33,294 bases of DNA from assembly GCA_016744535.1 (NCBI GenBank), contig JADGEE010000027.1, forward strand, positions 1 to 33,294, written 5' to 3'. Of this stretch, positions 25,199 to 33,294 are shown piece by piece. Source of the DNA: Campylobacteraceae bacterium (GTDB lineage: Bacteria; Campylobacterota; Campylobacteria; Campylobacterales; BB28). Below the pieces are notes generated by a model. It was not told the origin of the DNA, did not search any database, and saw only the letters and a program-made list of their open reading frames with translations. Each line of letters opens with the position of its first letter. Within the stretch, counting starts at the first letter, position 1. Both the position numbers and the translations under genes were made by a program.

Positions 25199-26506
25199 TT
25201 AACTCTCTATCATTACTGCTATTCTGTGACAAGCATTATTTAAATACCCCTTTGGATTCCACTGAGGCATAACCATTGGCTGTTTTATACCATTTAAATC
25301 AGTTGCTCTTGCCCATATTTCATAATATCCAACTTTAAGAAAATTAACTTCAGTACTCCAGTGTTGCCAAGCTAATCTATTTATAGGCTCTTGTAATATA
25401 GCTTTAGACCAAGTTGCTCCAAAATCAATTGAGATTTCCATCTCATTAACTCTCAAATCACCTGCCCAAGCGTGTCCTCTTAACTTTAGCCTATCATTTA
25501 ATTTAACTACTGCTCCACTTTTTGGATAAGTTATCAAAGATTTAACAGGCATTGATTCTATAATACACATATTTTCACTCTCTTGACCAGGTTCAACTGG
25601 ATTACGAGGGGTTCTATAAGATGAGCCTCCCATCTTTACACCATCGTGTACTTGATTTCTAATTACAATTTTATTTAACCATTTACCAGAAGTTGAGGCT
25701 GGCCAACCTGCTGTGATTACTCTTAATGGATGACCATTATGAAATGGAATATCACCGCCATTAACACCCCAAGCGATTATACTCTCATCCTCTAGTGCCT
25801 TTTTAAGTGGAACTCCTCTTGAGATTGCCTCTTTACCATCAGAATTTAAACTCTTATCAGCTCCATAATATGCAACATATACAGCATCATCTTTAATTCC
25901 ACAATCATTTAATACATCTTTTAACTTAACACCACTCCATTTTGCACAAGATATTGCACCTAATGACCATTGATTACCACTTGCAGAAGGGTTAAATTCA
26001 ACTCTACCATTTCCAGCACACTCTAGTTGAAGTTGAATAGTTACCTCTTCAAACTTCTCTTTTAAGTCAGAAATTTTATACTTTTTAGTAGTTTCACAAG
26101 ATTCACCACCTACCTCTAAAATCCAGTTATCTACATCAATATCTACTGGAGGTATGCCATTATTTCTAATAAACATTTTATCATTTGGTGTCACTTCATC
26201 ATCTAATAGATGTGCAGGAAATTCAGTATTTACAGGATAATCATTTAATATTATCATACCTTCGTGTTTTCCCTCTATCTTAAATGAACTATCATCAGCT
26301 ACTGCCACAGGAATTAAGCCACTTGGCATATTATTAGCAAACGGAATATTTGCTCCAATTACACTTGCCATTGCTAAAAGACCACTCTTTTTTAAAAAAC
26401 CTCTTCTAGTTTTGGGATTAATTTCTCTATCCCACAACTCTTTATCAGCTTTTATTGGGTCTTTTGAATAAAGCTCAAACAGACCTATTCTTTTTTTATT
26501 GTTCAT
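25199..26506 (-). CDS. Molybdopterin sulfite dehydrogenase, SorA/SoxC type
   Basis: 435 residues. A twin-arginine signal is visible as TRRGFLKK (33-40) then a hydrophobic run to VAVADD near 70, unusually placed behind a 32-residue N-terminal leader. The mature part has LTP-like EVTPNDKMFIRNNG, the molybdenum-ligand cysteine C163 in LQLECAGNGR, and the C-terminal dimerisation domain (LRGHAWAGDL, then VNEMEISIDFGATW). It should oxidise sulfite to sulfate in the periplasm and pass electrons to the cytochrome downstream. SorA or a SoxC-like sulfane dehydrogenase cannot be fully told apart, but no soxD or other sox genes are here. The start could be GTG at 26512 (in TAGTG) or ATG at 26506; I use the ATG. 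Confidence 0.87.
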   Translation of the reverse strand: MNNKKRIGLFELYSKDPIKADKELWDREINPKTRRGFLKKSGLLAMASVIGANIPFANNMPSGLIPVAVADDSSFKIEGKHEGMIILNDYPVNTEFPAHLLDDEVTPNDKMFIRNNGIPPVDIDVDNWILEVGGESCETTKKYKISDLKEKFEEVTIQLQLECAGNGRVEFNPSASGNQWSLGAISCAKWSGVKLKDVLNDCGIKDDAVYVAYYGADKSLNSDGKEAISRGVPLKKALEDESIIAWGVNGGDIPFHNGHPLRVITAGWPASTSGKWLNKIVIRNQVHDGVKMGGSSYRTPRNPVEPGQESENMCIIESMPVKSLITYPKSGAVVKLNDRLKLRGHAWAGDLRVNEMEISIDFGATWSKAILQEPINRLAWQHWSTEVNFLKVGYYEIWARATDLNGIKQPMVMPQWNPKGYLNNACHRIAVMIES

Positions 26507-26511
26507 ATTCA

Positions 26512-27435
26512 CTACTTATTTGAATCAAATTCAACTATATCCCAAAGACCTTTAACTAAATTACCTTTTAAATCATTTGCACTCTCATCTAAAAAGAAAT
26601 AATATAGTGGCTTACCTTGATACGAAATCTGTTTTGTTAAGTCATCTCTCTCTATCACTTTAAAATCACTCTCATTTAAATCATCCGAAGAAGTGAAATT
26701 TTCAACATAAAAAACCGGCCACTTATCTTCGCAACCATCATAACAGTTACTCTTATCAACTTCATCATTATCAAAAGTGTATAGAGTAAATCCCTTATCA
26801 TCAGTTAAATATTTTAATTTTGTAGTATCATCACTCACTTTGACAAATTCATTATCTATTTCAACACCCTTTATTAAGTGCCAAATATTAGCAACAAAGT
26901 CACCTTTTACTTCACTATCTGTATCTAAATAGAAGTAATATAGAGGTAAAGAGTTTAGTGCTAATTGAGTATCACCATCTTCTCTTGTTATTTCTGAGAA
27001 TCTATCATCTGTTGTTAAATTATCAGGATAAAAAATTGGCCACTTAACTTTACAATCTCCACTACAATTACTTGTATTTAAAGTATCATTATCAAATGTA
27101 TATAGGGCATTTCCATTAATATCAGTTAAATAATTTACATCTCTATTTTTTACTTGAACTGAAGCATTAGTTGTTGTATCAATATTACAATTTCTATTTC
27201 CTTTTATCCAAAAACCATCTCCACTGCTGATAACATCAAACTCTTTTTTATTTTGAGTGTAACTTTTCCAACTATTATCACTATATGACCAAATAGAATT
27301 AACACAATCATTAAATAAATTTACACTTTTAATATCATCTACTGCACCTAAAAGTTTCCAATCATTTTCAATTTCAATAGACTGAGAATAGAGTAGAGTA
27401 GATAAAATTAGCGAAGAGATTAAAACTTTTTTCAT
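26512..27435 (-). CDS. Secreted protein with two PF03640-type repeats and a shared N-terminal Trp-rich domain
   Basis: 307 residues with a signal peptide (1-18). Residues about 19-86 match the N-terminal domain of the operon's cytochrome (WKLLGA, CVNSIWSYSDNSW, GFWIKGNRNCNI). Two repeats follow (about 98-190 and 206-303). Each has LYTFDND, a Cys-x(3)-Cys pair (SNCSGDCKVKWPIFY and SNCYDGCEDKWPVFY) and LPLYYF/KPLYYF then GxxxxxxWxxV. That is the 'secreted repeat of unknown function' family (PF03640/COG4315). It is first in a three-gene operon with the sulfite dehydrogenase; its stop overlaps or abuts the next start. Such proteins often accompany periplasmic redox enzymes but their chemistry is unproven. 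Confidence 0.8.
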   Translation of the reverse strand: MKKVLISSLILSTLLYSQSIEIENDWKLLGAVDDIKSVNLFNDCVNSIWSYSDNSWKSYTQNKKEFDVISSGDGFWIKGNRNCNIDTTTNASVQVKNRDVNYLTDINGNALYTFDNDTLNTSNCSGDCKVKWPIFYPDNLTTDDRFSEITREDGDTQLALNSLPLYYFYLDTDSEVKGDFVANIWHLIKGVEIDNEFVKVSDDTTKLKYLTDDKGFTLYTFDNDEVDKSNCYDGCEDKWPVFYVENFTSSDDLNESDFKVIERDDLTKQISYQGKPLYYFFLDESANDLKGNLVKGLWDIVEFDSNK

Positions 27436-27724
27436 AAAAAATCCTTAATGTTAAAATATAATTTAATTATATAAACATAATATGGAGATTTTATGAAGAT
27501 TGAAAAAATTAAAATTAAATATTTTTTATCAAGAATTAGTATTGTTTTTCAAGTATAGTAAAAAAAGACGATGATTTTAAATTAGTTTATTTTTGAAAAG
27601 GAGGGAGGAAAAAGATTTAAAACTACTAGAGGAGGAAGTAATTTTAAATTTGCGATCCTTATATCAGATCTAAATTTATATAAATTATAAGACATATTTG
27701 ATTGCTCAAAATGTTTTCGAAAAA

Positions 27725-27799
<75 letters not shown>

Positions 27800-27846
27800 T
27801 TACTCTTTAAATGTGAACGGAATTATAGACAAAAATTTTTTATTTG

Positions 27847-28752
27847 TCAAGCTTTTTTATAAAATCTAACTCCTGAAATATTTTTAACTTCAATAACACC
27901 CATATTTACAAGCTTTTGAAGTGTTTTAATTGAAAGCTCATCAAATAATAAATCTATATCACTTCTAGTTAATGGTCGTTTTTTTAGTGTAGTTAAAATA
28001 TCATCTTTATTAAAATTATTTTTTAAGACTTTTTTATCTACTCGTGAGGCTATATTTACATTTAAATTTTTAAAATTCTCTGATATTTTTAATAACTCTT
28101 CATAATTTAATCCCTCTACCTTATAAGCAGGTGGTCTATCAATTGAGCTTAAATCTACTCTATTAGGTTTTATCTCTTGTAAAACTCTATTTAGCCCTTC
28201 TATCTCTTTGATATTATCATTAATATTTTTAACAAATAGAATTTCAATAATTAATGAATTTTTAAATATTTTTCTAAATTCTATCATTGCATTAATCATT
28301 TTTTTAGTATCAATCTCTATTGGTCTATCTAATTTTTTAAAAGCTTCATTTGATATACAATCTAATGAAAGTTTTACAATATCTAGCTTTTTTAAACTAT
28401 TTTGAATATTTTTATTGTATATAGTTGAGCCATTACTTAAAATAAGACTTTTTTTATCCTCTTTTATCAAATTTATCTCATCTATTAACTCACTTAAATA
28501 TGGATATAGAGTAGGTTCACCATTTGCTGTAATTGTTATAACCTCTATATTTTTATATTTTCTTAATGCCTCTTCTATATCGTTTATAATATCTTTTACT
28601 TTTGCAGGGTTATTTTGAATATTAGTTTTTTTAGCAGGAGGTAATTCACAATATAAACAGTCAAAATTACAAATTTTCTCATTAGGGCTTAAATCAACTC
28701 CTAGTGAAATTCCAAATCTACGAGATGGCACAGGCCCAAAAATATATTTCAT
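27847..28752 (-). CDS. Radical SAM protein of the COG0731 type
   Basis: 301 residues. The N-terminus FGPVPSRRFGISLGVDL leads into the iron-sulfur motif CNFDCLYC (C28, C32, C35), then the SAM-binding GEPTLYP. This PSRRFG...CNFDCxYC form belongs to the COG0731 group of radical SAM enzymes, many of them short, without a known substrate; some relatives are tRNA wybutosine-type or cofactor enzymes. The last about 70 residues form a winged-helix-like tail (ILTTLKKRPLTRSDIDLLFDEL). The start of this gene lies four bases after the stop of the L,D-transpeptidase gene, so they are likely co-transcribed. Confidence 0.82.
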   Translation of the reverse strand: MKYIFGPVPSRRFGISLGVDLSPNEKICNFDCLYCELPPAKKTNIQNNPAKVKDIINDIEEALRKYKNIEVITITANGEPTLYPYLSELIDEINLIKEDKKSLILSNGSTIYNKNIQNSLKKLDIVKLSLDCISNEAFKKLDRPIEIDTKKMINAMIEFRKIFKNSLIIEILFVKNINDNIKEIEGLNRVLQEIKPNRVDLSSIDRPPAYKVEGLNYEELLKISENFKNLNVNIASRVDKKVLKNNFNKDDILTTLKKRPLTRSDIDLLFDELSIKTLQKLVNMGVIEVKNISGVRFYKKA

Positions 28753-28756
28753 ATAT

Positions 28757-29485
28757 TTACCTTATATTTAATGTTTTAAAAATTTTCTTTGGCAATTGAA
28801 TTAGGAGTGGATTTTTATCTATATCTAACCACTCTATTAAATCTCTTAACTCATTTTTTGCCATAGAGGTACATCCAAGGGTTGGAGAAGCATTTTTAAT
28901 ATGTATAAAGATACAAGAACCACCTTTTTTGATAGCTTTATTATTATGATTGACTATAACTTCTAATGAATATAAATCATCATTTCGTTTCATATCTTCA
29001 AAACTTTTATAATCAATTTTAATTTTTTTTGAATTGACTATTTGATTATAGTATTTTGAATTACTATCATCTATACATTTTAAATTTTTATCTACTTTTA
29101 AATAATCATACTTAAATTTTTCATTTTTATATCCAAAAGCGGTATTTAAACTAAAAATTCCTGCGGGTGCTTTTTTATCACCTTCTACTTTTAGATTACT
29201 ACTTTGATTTAATTCACAAACTCCACGCCCCCAAGCTAAACCATTTTTACCAATAAAAACACTTATCTCTTTGCCAATTTTCTGCCAATAATTTTTATTT
29301 TTTATATATCGTTGTAAAATACCATTATCACTTCGCCACTCTTTTGTAGTTACAACAATTAATTGTTTTGTATTTTGATTAATACTATTTAAGTTTAAGG
29401 TATTATTTTTAATTACACAATTTGCTAAAGCTAAATTAGATAAATTAAATATAAAAAGAAAAGTAAATATTATAAATTTTTTCAT
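28757..29485 (-). CDS. Periplasmic L,D-transpeptidase (YkuD fold)
   Basis: 242 residues with a signal peptide (1-21, FIIFTFLFIFNLSNLALA). The catalytic motif CIFIHIKNASPTLGCTSM (191-208) supplies H195 and nucleophile C205; substrate-side features include KAPAGIFSL and GRGVC. YkuD enzymes cross-link or trim meso-diaminopimelate peptides or attach lipoproteins; related Campylobacter peptidases shape the cell. The spacing of 9 residues between His and Cys is normal. It starts at the ATG at 29485 and is divergent from mqnA across 62 bases. Confidence 0.82.
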   Translation of the reverse strand: MKKFIIFTFLFIFNLSNLALANCVIKNNTLNLNSINQNTKQLIVVTTKEWRSDNGILQRYIKNKNYWQKIGKEISVFIGKNGLAWGRGVCELNQSSNLKVEGDKKAPAGIFSLNTAFGYKNEKFKYDYLKVDKNLKCIDDSNSKYYNQIVNSKKIKIDYKSFEDMKRNDDLYSLEVIVNHNNKAIKKGGSCIFIHIKNASPTLGCTSMAKNELRDLIEWLDIDKNPLLIQLPKKIFKTLNIR

Positions 29486-29523
29486 TTATACTCCAAAATT
29501 TTGCTAAAATTATACACTTAATT

Positions 29524-29529
29524 TATAAT
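29524..29529 (+). promoter_or_regulatory. -10 box of mqnA
   Basis: TATAAT at 29524-29529 in the short divergent spacer between the L,D-transpeptidase gene and mqnA. A start point near 29536 would leave a leader of about 12 bases, just enough for AGGAT as ribosome-binding site. Confidence 0.4.
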
Positions 29530-29547
29530 AATAGGATAATAAATAAT

Positions 29548-30189
29548 ATGATTTTTGCAAAAATTGATTACTTAAATTTACTCCCTTTTCATATTTTTTT
29601 AAAAAGATATATTAAATCTACACAATTAAAAAAATCTATCGAATACAAAAAAAGTTATCCATCTAAAATAAATAGAGATTTTAAAAGAAGAAGAGTAAAT
29701 GGAGCATTTATATCTAGTATAGCTTCTAAAAACTGTAAATGCAGTGATGCTGGTATTATTGCAAATGGTGAAGTTTTAAGTGTTTTAGTATTTGAAGGAG
29801 AAAATAGTAATGATATTGAGTCTGAAACTTCAAATGCACTGGCTAAAATATTAAATATTAGAGGTGAAATTGTAATTGGTGATAGAGCATTAAAGAGATA
29901 CTATAATCAAGAGAGGGCAATTGATTTATCACTTGAGTGGAAAAAAAAATATAATCTACCATTTGTATTTGCAAGACTCTGTTATAATTCAAATCCTACA
30001 TTTTTTAAAAATTTAGCAAAAAAATTTTTATATAAAAAGAGAAGTATAAAAATACCTCAATATATATTAAAAAGTTACGCTAAAAAAACTAATATTTCTC
30101 CAAAAAATATTGCTTATTATTTAACAAAAATATATTATCATTTAGAATATAAAGAGAAATTAGCTCTTAAAAAATTTTTAATACTTTAA
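29548..30189 (+). CDS. mqnA: MqnA-type chorismate dehydratase of the futalosine menaquinone pathway
   Basis: 213 residues, short as in other Campylobacterota. MqnA dehydrates chorismate to 3-enolpyruvylbenzoate, the first step of futalosine-dependent menaquinone synthesis. The N-terminal [28 protein letters not shown], and later [33 protein letters not shown] fit the MqnA/MqnD periplasmic-binding-protein-like fold (PF02621). IDLSLEWxxxxxLPFVFA is especially typical. Several members in this phylum are divergent from Thermus MqnA, so activity is inferred from family. Confidence 0.85.
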   Translation: MIFAKIDYLNLLPFHIFLKRYIKSTQLKKSIEYKKSYPSKINRDFKRRRVNGAFISSIASKNCKCSDAGIIANGEVLSVLVFEGENSNDIESETSNALAKILNIRGEIVIGDRALKRYYNQERAIDLSLEWKKKYNLPFVFARLCYNSNPTFFKNLAKKFLYKKRSIKIPQYILKSYAKKTNISPKNIAYYLTKIYYHLEYKEKLALKKFLIL

Positions 30190-30245
30190 TATTTTTTTCT
30201 GTACAATTCTTACTTTTTCTAAAATTAAAAAGTAAAGGATTGAAA

Positions 30246-32402
30246 ATGAAAAATTTAAGTATTAAAGTTAAACTAATAGCATTGAATATAATTTCTATTA
30301 TGTTTATATCCATATTAATAAGTATATTATCTTCTAATGGTATGTTATTACTTACTCAAGAATATGTTGAAAGTTACGAAGATGATTTATTAAAATCCAG
30401 AAAGTTTGAAATAAAAAATCAGATAGATACAGCATCAAAAGCTATGGAAAGTTTTTATAATGATTCTAAAATAGAGAATATATCTAAATCTGTTAAACTT
30501 GTTAGTTTAGATTTTAAAGAAACTCTTATGAGGTATTATAATGACAATAAAGATAAATATACTAAAGAAAAATTAAAAGATGAGTTAGAAAAATTTATTA
30601 AATCTTATAGATATGATTCTGGAATAGGATATTTTTGGATAAATGATTTTGACTATAAAATGCTAATGCACCCAATTAAACCCAATTTTGATGGAAAATT
30701 TTTTATTAATACTCCTAAAGTACCTTTCGTAGCTTTAGCAGTAGATGCTTTGAAAAAAAGTGGCAATAATAGTGAAATAATTAGTTATGAATTTTTAAAT
30801 CCTAAATCTGGAGAGTATGAATTTAAGATTTCAAATGTATTCGTTTTTGAACCGTTTAATTGGATTATAGGAACAGGTGCTTATAAAAGTTATTTGGAAC
30901 ATAAATTACAGAAAAATGCTAAAAAGGTAATTAGTAATTTAAGATACGGAACAAGTGGATATTTTTGGATTAATGATATAGATGGAAATATGATTTCACA
31001 TCCAAAAAAAGATCTCGAAGGTAAAAATTTTGCAAATGATAAAAAAGTTCCATTTATAAAATTAGGGATGGATATAGCAAAAACAAAAGGTAAAGGTTTT
31101 GCAAATTATAATTTTCCTAAAGCAGGTTCTACAAAATATGAACCTAAAATATCTTATATAAAATATTTTCCTGAATGGAAATGGATGATAGGAACTGGAG
31201 TATATGTTGATGATATAATTAAATCAGTTCAAAAACAAGAAAATATAAGCAATGATAAAGTTAATACATTAATATTAAAATATTTAATTGTTATATCTTT
31301 TAGTATATTAATAATATTAATTATTTCTGTAATACTTATTAATAAATTTTTAATAAATCCTATCATTAAATTTGAAGCAGGTCTTTTAGGTTTCTTTAAA
31401 TACTTAAAAAAAGAGACAACGACAATATCACTACTTAATGATAATTCAAATGATGAAATTGGCAATATGTCTAAAACTATAAATAAAAATATTCATAAAA
31501 TCAAACTCGAGTTTGATGAAGATAATAAATTAATAGCAGAAGCAGAACTTGTAATGAATAGAGTTCAAAATGGCTGGTACTCTCAATATATTGAAAAAAG
31601 CACAAATAATGAATCTTTAAATAATTTTAAAAATGGCGTAAATAGTATGATTAAAGCTACTAAAGATAATTTTATAATTATTAATACACAATTAAATGAA
31701 TATGCTAATTATCATTATACTAAAGAGTTAGTTATGCAAGATATTGAAAAAAATGGTGTATTTGACGAATTGATTGTTGATATAAATAAATTAAGAAAAG
31801 CAATTATTGGAATGTTAAATAACTCTTCTAGTAGTTCTAATGAGCTTTTAACTAAATCTGATTTTTTACAAACTCAAATGGAAAATTTAAATACTACAAC
31901 GACGCAACAAGCAGCAAGTATAGAAGAGACAGCAATTGCCATAGAGAAAATTACCCAATCTATTGAAGAGACTTCTAGTAAAGCAAAAGATGTTGTAAGT
32001 CAATCAAGTGATATTAAATCAGTTGTTGGAATCATTAGTGATATTGCAGAACAGACAAATTTACTTGCATTAAATGCAGCCATAGAAGCTGCAAGAGCGG
32101 GTGAACACGGTAGAGGGTTTGCTGTTGTTGCTGATGAGGTACGACAACTTGCAGAAAGAACTCAAAAATCTCTATCTGAAATTAATGCAAATATTAATAT
32201 TTTAACTCAATCAATTATGGAAATTGACTCAAGCATTGAAAATCAAACTGCTAATATTTCTGAAGTTAATTCTACTATTTCTGATATTGACCAAACAACT
32301 CAAAATAATGCAAATACAGTTAGTGAAGTTAGTGAAGTAGCAAATGAAGTTAAAAATATGGCTTCTAGCATTTTAGAGGATGTTAAAAAGAAGAAGTTTT
32401 AA
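30246..32402 (+). CDS. Methyl-accepting chemotaxis protein with tandem Cache domains
   Basis: 718 residues from the ATG at 30246, which has AAAGGA at ideal distance; a TTG at 30240 is less likely. After membrane helix 1 (about 8-35) come two similar Cache_2-type units. The first has [16 protein letters not shown]...NWIIGTGAY and the second [16 protein letters not shown]...KWMIGTGVY. The second membrane helix follows (about 345-370), then a long linker without a clear HAMP, and the cytoplasmic signalling hairpin [39 protein letters not shown]. The tail KKKKF lacks a CheR-docking pentapeptide. Repeated sensor units with FWIND usually bind small carboxylates. A TACAAT at 30202-30207 may be its -10 box. 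Confidence 0.92.
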   Translation: MKNLSIKVKLIALNIISIMFISILISILSSNGMLLLTQEYVESYEDDLLKSRKFEIKNQIDTASKAMESFYNDSKIENISKSVKLVSLDFKETLMRYYNDNKDKYTKEKLKDELEKFIKSYRYDSGIGYFWINDFDYKMLMHPIKPNFDGKFFINTPKVPFVALAVDALKKSGNNSEIISYEFLNPKSGEYEFKISNVFVFEPFNWIIGTGAYKSYLEHKLQKNAKKVISNLRYGTSGYFWINDIDGNMISHPKKDLEGKNFANDKKVPFIKLGMDIAKTKGKGFANYNFPKAGSTKYEPKISYIKYFPEWKWMIGTGVYVDDIIKSVQKQENISNDKVNTLILKYLIVISFSILIILIISVILINKFLINPIIKFEAGLLGFFKYLKKETTTISLLNDNSNDEIGNMSKTINKNIHKIKLEFDEDNKLIAEAELVMNRVQNGWYSQYIEKSTNNESLNNFKNGVNSMIKATKDNFIIINTQLNEYANYHYTKELVMQDIEKNGVFDELIVDINKLRKAIIGMLNNSSSSSNELLTKSDFLQTQMENLNTTTTQQAASIEETAIAIEKITQSIEETSSKAKDVVSQSSDIKSVVGIISDIAEQTNLLALNAAIEAARAGEHGRGFAVVADEVRQLAERTQKSLSEINANINILTQSIMEIDSSIENQTANISEVNSTISDIDQTTQNNANTVSEVSEVANEVKNMASSILEDVKKKKF

Positions 32403-32434
32403 ATTAATATAAAATATTTTTAATTATTTTTAGA

Positions 32435-32440
32435 TATAAT
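32435..32440 (+). promoter_or_regulatory. -10 box of the small exported protein gene
   Basis: TATAAT at 32435-32440 in an AT-rich gap, with an expected start near 32447 and the ribosome-binding site AAAGGAG at 32470-32476, before the ATG at 32482. Confidence 0.5.
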
Positions 32441-32481
32441 AATCCGATTTGTTAAATAATCAAAAAAATAAAGGAGACAAA

Positions 32482-32817
32482 ATGAAAAGAGTAACAGGTT
32501 TACTTTTAGCTATTTTCTTAGGACTTAGCCTAGCGACATCTACTGCTTTAGCAGACCCAGCTAAGGGACAAAAACTATATCTTAAGTATATGAAAAAGAC
32601 TACAGGAATGAATGGTGCAAAATTTGCTGCTGTACATACACAAGATGAGTGGGAAGAGTTATTTGAAGAAGATGGTGCAGGATTTAAGAAAGAGTTTGGA
32701 ACAAGTGATAGAGCTAAAAAATTCTTTGGAGGTAAAAAATTTGAAAAAATTATGCCACATATTAAAGATTTCGTAATTGAGTATGCTTCTGATTCAGGAA
32801 ATGTACCATCTTGTTAA
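32482..32817 (+). CDS. Small exported protein, cytochrome-c-like but without a haem motif
   Basis: 111 residues from the ATG at 32482; AAGGAG sits 6-8 bases upstream, and an earlier in-frame TTG at 32449 is rejected. A signal peptide is clear (KRVTGLLLAIFLGLSLATSTALA, cleavage before DP). The mature start DPAKGQKLYLKYMKK resembles the first helix of small c-type cytochromes, and the end FVIEYASDSGNVPSC resembles their last, but no CxxCH is present; only one Cys, the last residue, remains. Related haem-less proteins are widespread in Campylobacterota under cytochrome-like names. It has its own promoter and is followed by a strong hairpin. Function unknown; probably well expressed, judging by the strong signals. 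Confidence 0.75.
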   Translation: MKRVTGLLLAIFLGLSLATSTALADPAKGQKLYLKYMKKTTGMNGAKFAAVHTQDEWEELFEEDGAGFKKEFGTSDRAKKFFGGKKFEKIMPHIKDFVIEYASDSGNVPSC

Positions 32818-32827
32818 TCACTTTTAA

Positions 32828-32855
32828 TTAATATGGAGTTTTAACTCCATATTAA
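32828..32855 (+). terminator. 13-bp perfect hairpin after the small exported protein gene
   Basis: TTAATATGGAGTT pairs with AACTCCATATTAA around a TT loop, starting 11 bases after the stop. The flank is A-rich, not T-rich, so termination is plausible but not canonical. Confidence 0.5.
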
Positions 32856-32871
32856 AAAACTTCATAACTAT

Positions 32872-32930
32872 TAATTCAATCTTCTAATAATTAACACTCA
32901 TTAACAATTTATTTAATTTTTATTATCAAA
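32872..32930 (-). repeat. 59-bp dispersed repeat, copy 2 (inverted relative to 10550-10608)
   Basis: The reverse complement matches 10550-10608 at 58 of 59 positions. Flanks on both sides differ from those of copy 1. The IS3-like transposase remnant begins about 54 bases to the right. Confidence 0.9.
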
Positions 32931-32983
32931 AAATTCTCAAGACAAGATTTCATAAAATTTAATTCCTTTTCCAACTTATTACT

Positions 32984-33073
32984 CTAAGCTACAATTTCAT
33001 CTAAATTATAATAAACCTCCATAGGCTTTTTATACTTAGGTGTTTGATGAAATCTCTTATGATTATAAAATAA
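32984..33073 (-). mobile_element. C-terminal remnant of an IS3/IS481-like integrase-core transposase
   Basis: The minus strand from 33073 reads FYNHKRFHQTPKYKKP followed by MEVYYNLDEIVA and a stop at 32984-32986. This is the end of an rve/integrase-core transposase (YNxxRxHxxLgxxxPxxxY pattern). No more of the gene is present: at its upstream side the sequence changes directly to the end of a PilB/GspE gene. The other side of the stop holds about 50 bases (to about 32931) that may be the element's outer end (TCAAGACAAG...), but no matching second end is visible. Confidence 0.75.
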
Positions 33074-33294
33074 CCCTTTTTATCTCGTCAATTGATGTAA
33101 CTCCACTTAAAATTTTATTCATAGCATTCTCTTTCATAAGTATCATTCCATCTTTTCTAGCTTTTGCTAAAATATCAACTATGCTTTTATTTAAGCTAAT
33201 CATATTTTTTATCTCTTCATCAACTTTTAATATCTCTATAATTGCTTCTCTTCCTAAATATCCACTCTCTTTACAATGCACACATCCAACTGGT
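33063..33294 (-). CDS. 3' end of a PilB/GspE-type secretion or pilus ATPase, truncated by window edge
   Basis: The frame is open from the window edge; a GTG at 33281 is internal. The visible 76 residues start PVGCVHCKESGYLGREAIIEIL, the second CxxC of the zinc-binding four-cysteine motif followed by GYxGR, as in PilB/GspE hexameric ATPases. It ends GMILMKENAMNKILSGVTSIDEIKRVIL, the usual C-terminal helices. It should power type IV pilus or type II secretion pseudopilus assembly from the cytoplasmic face. The last codon or two and the stop (33063-33065) overlap the transposase remnant, so the natural end was probably replaced by insertion-sequence DNA. The ATPase core looks unaffected, but most of the gene is not visible. 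Confidence 0.88.
   Translation of the reverse strand, partial: PVGCVHCKESGYLGREAIIEILKVDEEIKNMISLNKSIVDILAKARKDGMILMKENAMNKILSGVTSIDEIKRVIL

Noticed and set aside
27436-27724. Possible small gene at 27493-27558 (22 codons) in the gap between the sulfite operon and tRNA-Asn
   Set aside because: No family resemblance or good context. The AGGAGG-like sequences further right are not followed by a usable frame. The gap otherwise shows nothing I can support.
28208-28618. Two plus-strand frames opposite the radical SAM gene that look like membrane proteins
   Set aside because: Hydrophobicity arises from the complement of Lys/Asn/Glu-rich codons; the opposing gene has clear CxxxCxxC and family motifs.

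Overview
The window looks like chromosomal DNA of a low-GC (clearly AT-rich, roughly mid-20s % GC by eye) Campylobacterota bacterium, most like the Arcobacter group. The basis is an epsilon-type flagellin behind a sigma-54 promoter, a short MqnA of the futalosine menaquinone route, a SorA/SoxC-type sulfite dehydrogenase with a cytochrome partner, several orphan signalling proteins, a tandem-Cache chemoreceptor, and very AT-rich tightly packed genes. The genus is inferred from gene content only.

Left part (1-6.3 kb): the 3' part of an Rpn-type PD-(D/E)XK nuclease gene, then five genes packed end to end or overlapping. These encode a PolB-like 3'-5' exonuclease, a sensor/membrane protein, HisH, a RloA-type AAA ATPase and a RloB-type TOPRIM-like protein. 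A Phd/RelE toxin-antitoxin pair with palindromes over its promoter follows, then a second copy of the sensor/membrane family. The ATPase/RloB pair plus the TA module form a small defence cassette, placed directly behind the histidine gene hisH.

Middle part (6.3-20.3 kb): a pseudouridine synthase with a long basic tail, a small-molecule kinase, and a signalling operon (CheY-like receiver, Cys-rich small protein, HD-GYP phosphodiesterase, small coiled coil). A 500-bp graveyard of mobile DNA follows, then lepA, a Bdr-like coiled-coil membrane protein coupled to mnmA, an orphan histidine kinase, flagellin, a RoxA-like di-haem cytochrome lipoprotein and endonuclease IV.

Right part (20.4-33.3 kb): a three-domain acyl-ACP synthetase/acyltransferase, an OmpR-type two-component system, and on the other strand a periplasmic sulfite-oxidation operon. 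Two proteins of that operon share a small N-terminal domain that I do not recognise. Then come tRNA-Asn, a radical SAM protein, an L,D-transpeptidase, MqnA, a chemoreceptor, a small exported haem-less protein, and a transposase remnant abutting the 3' end of a PilB/GspE ATPase gene that leaves the window.

The most striking structural signal is a 59-bp sequence present twice in inverted orientation (10550-10608 and 32872-32930, 58/59 identical). Both copies sit next to remnants of different insertion sequences. The strongest candidates for new biology are the hisH-coupled RloA/RloB pair, the PDC-4TM protein family that brackets it, and the shared domain in the sulfite dehydrogenase operon.
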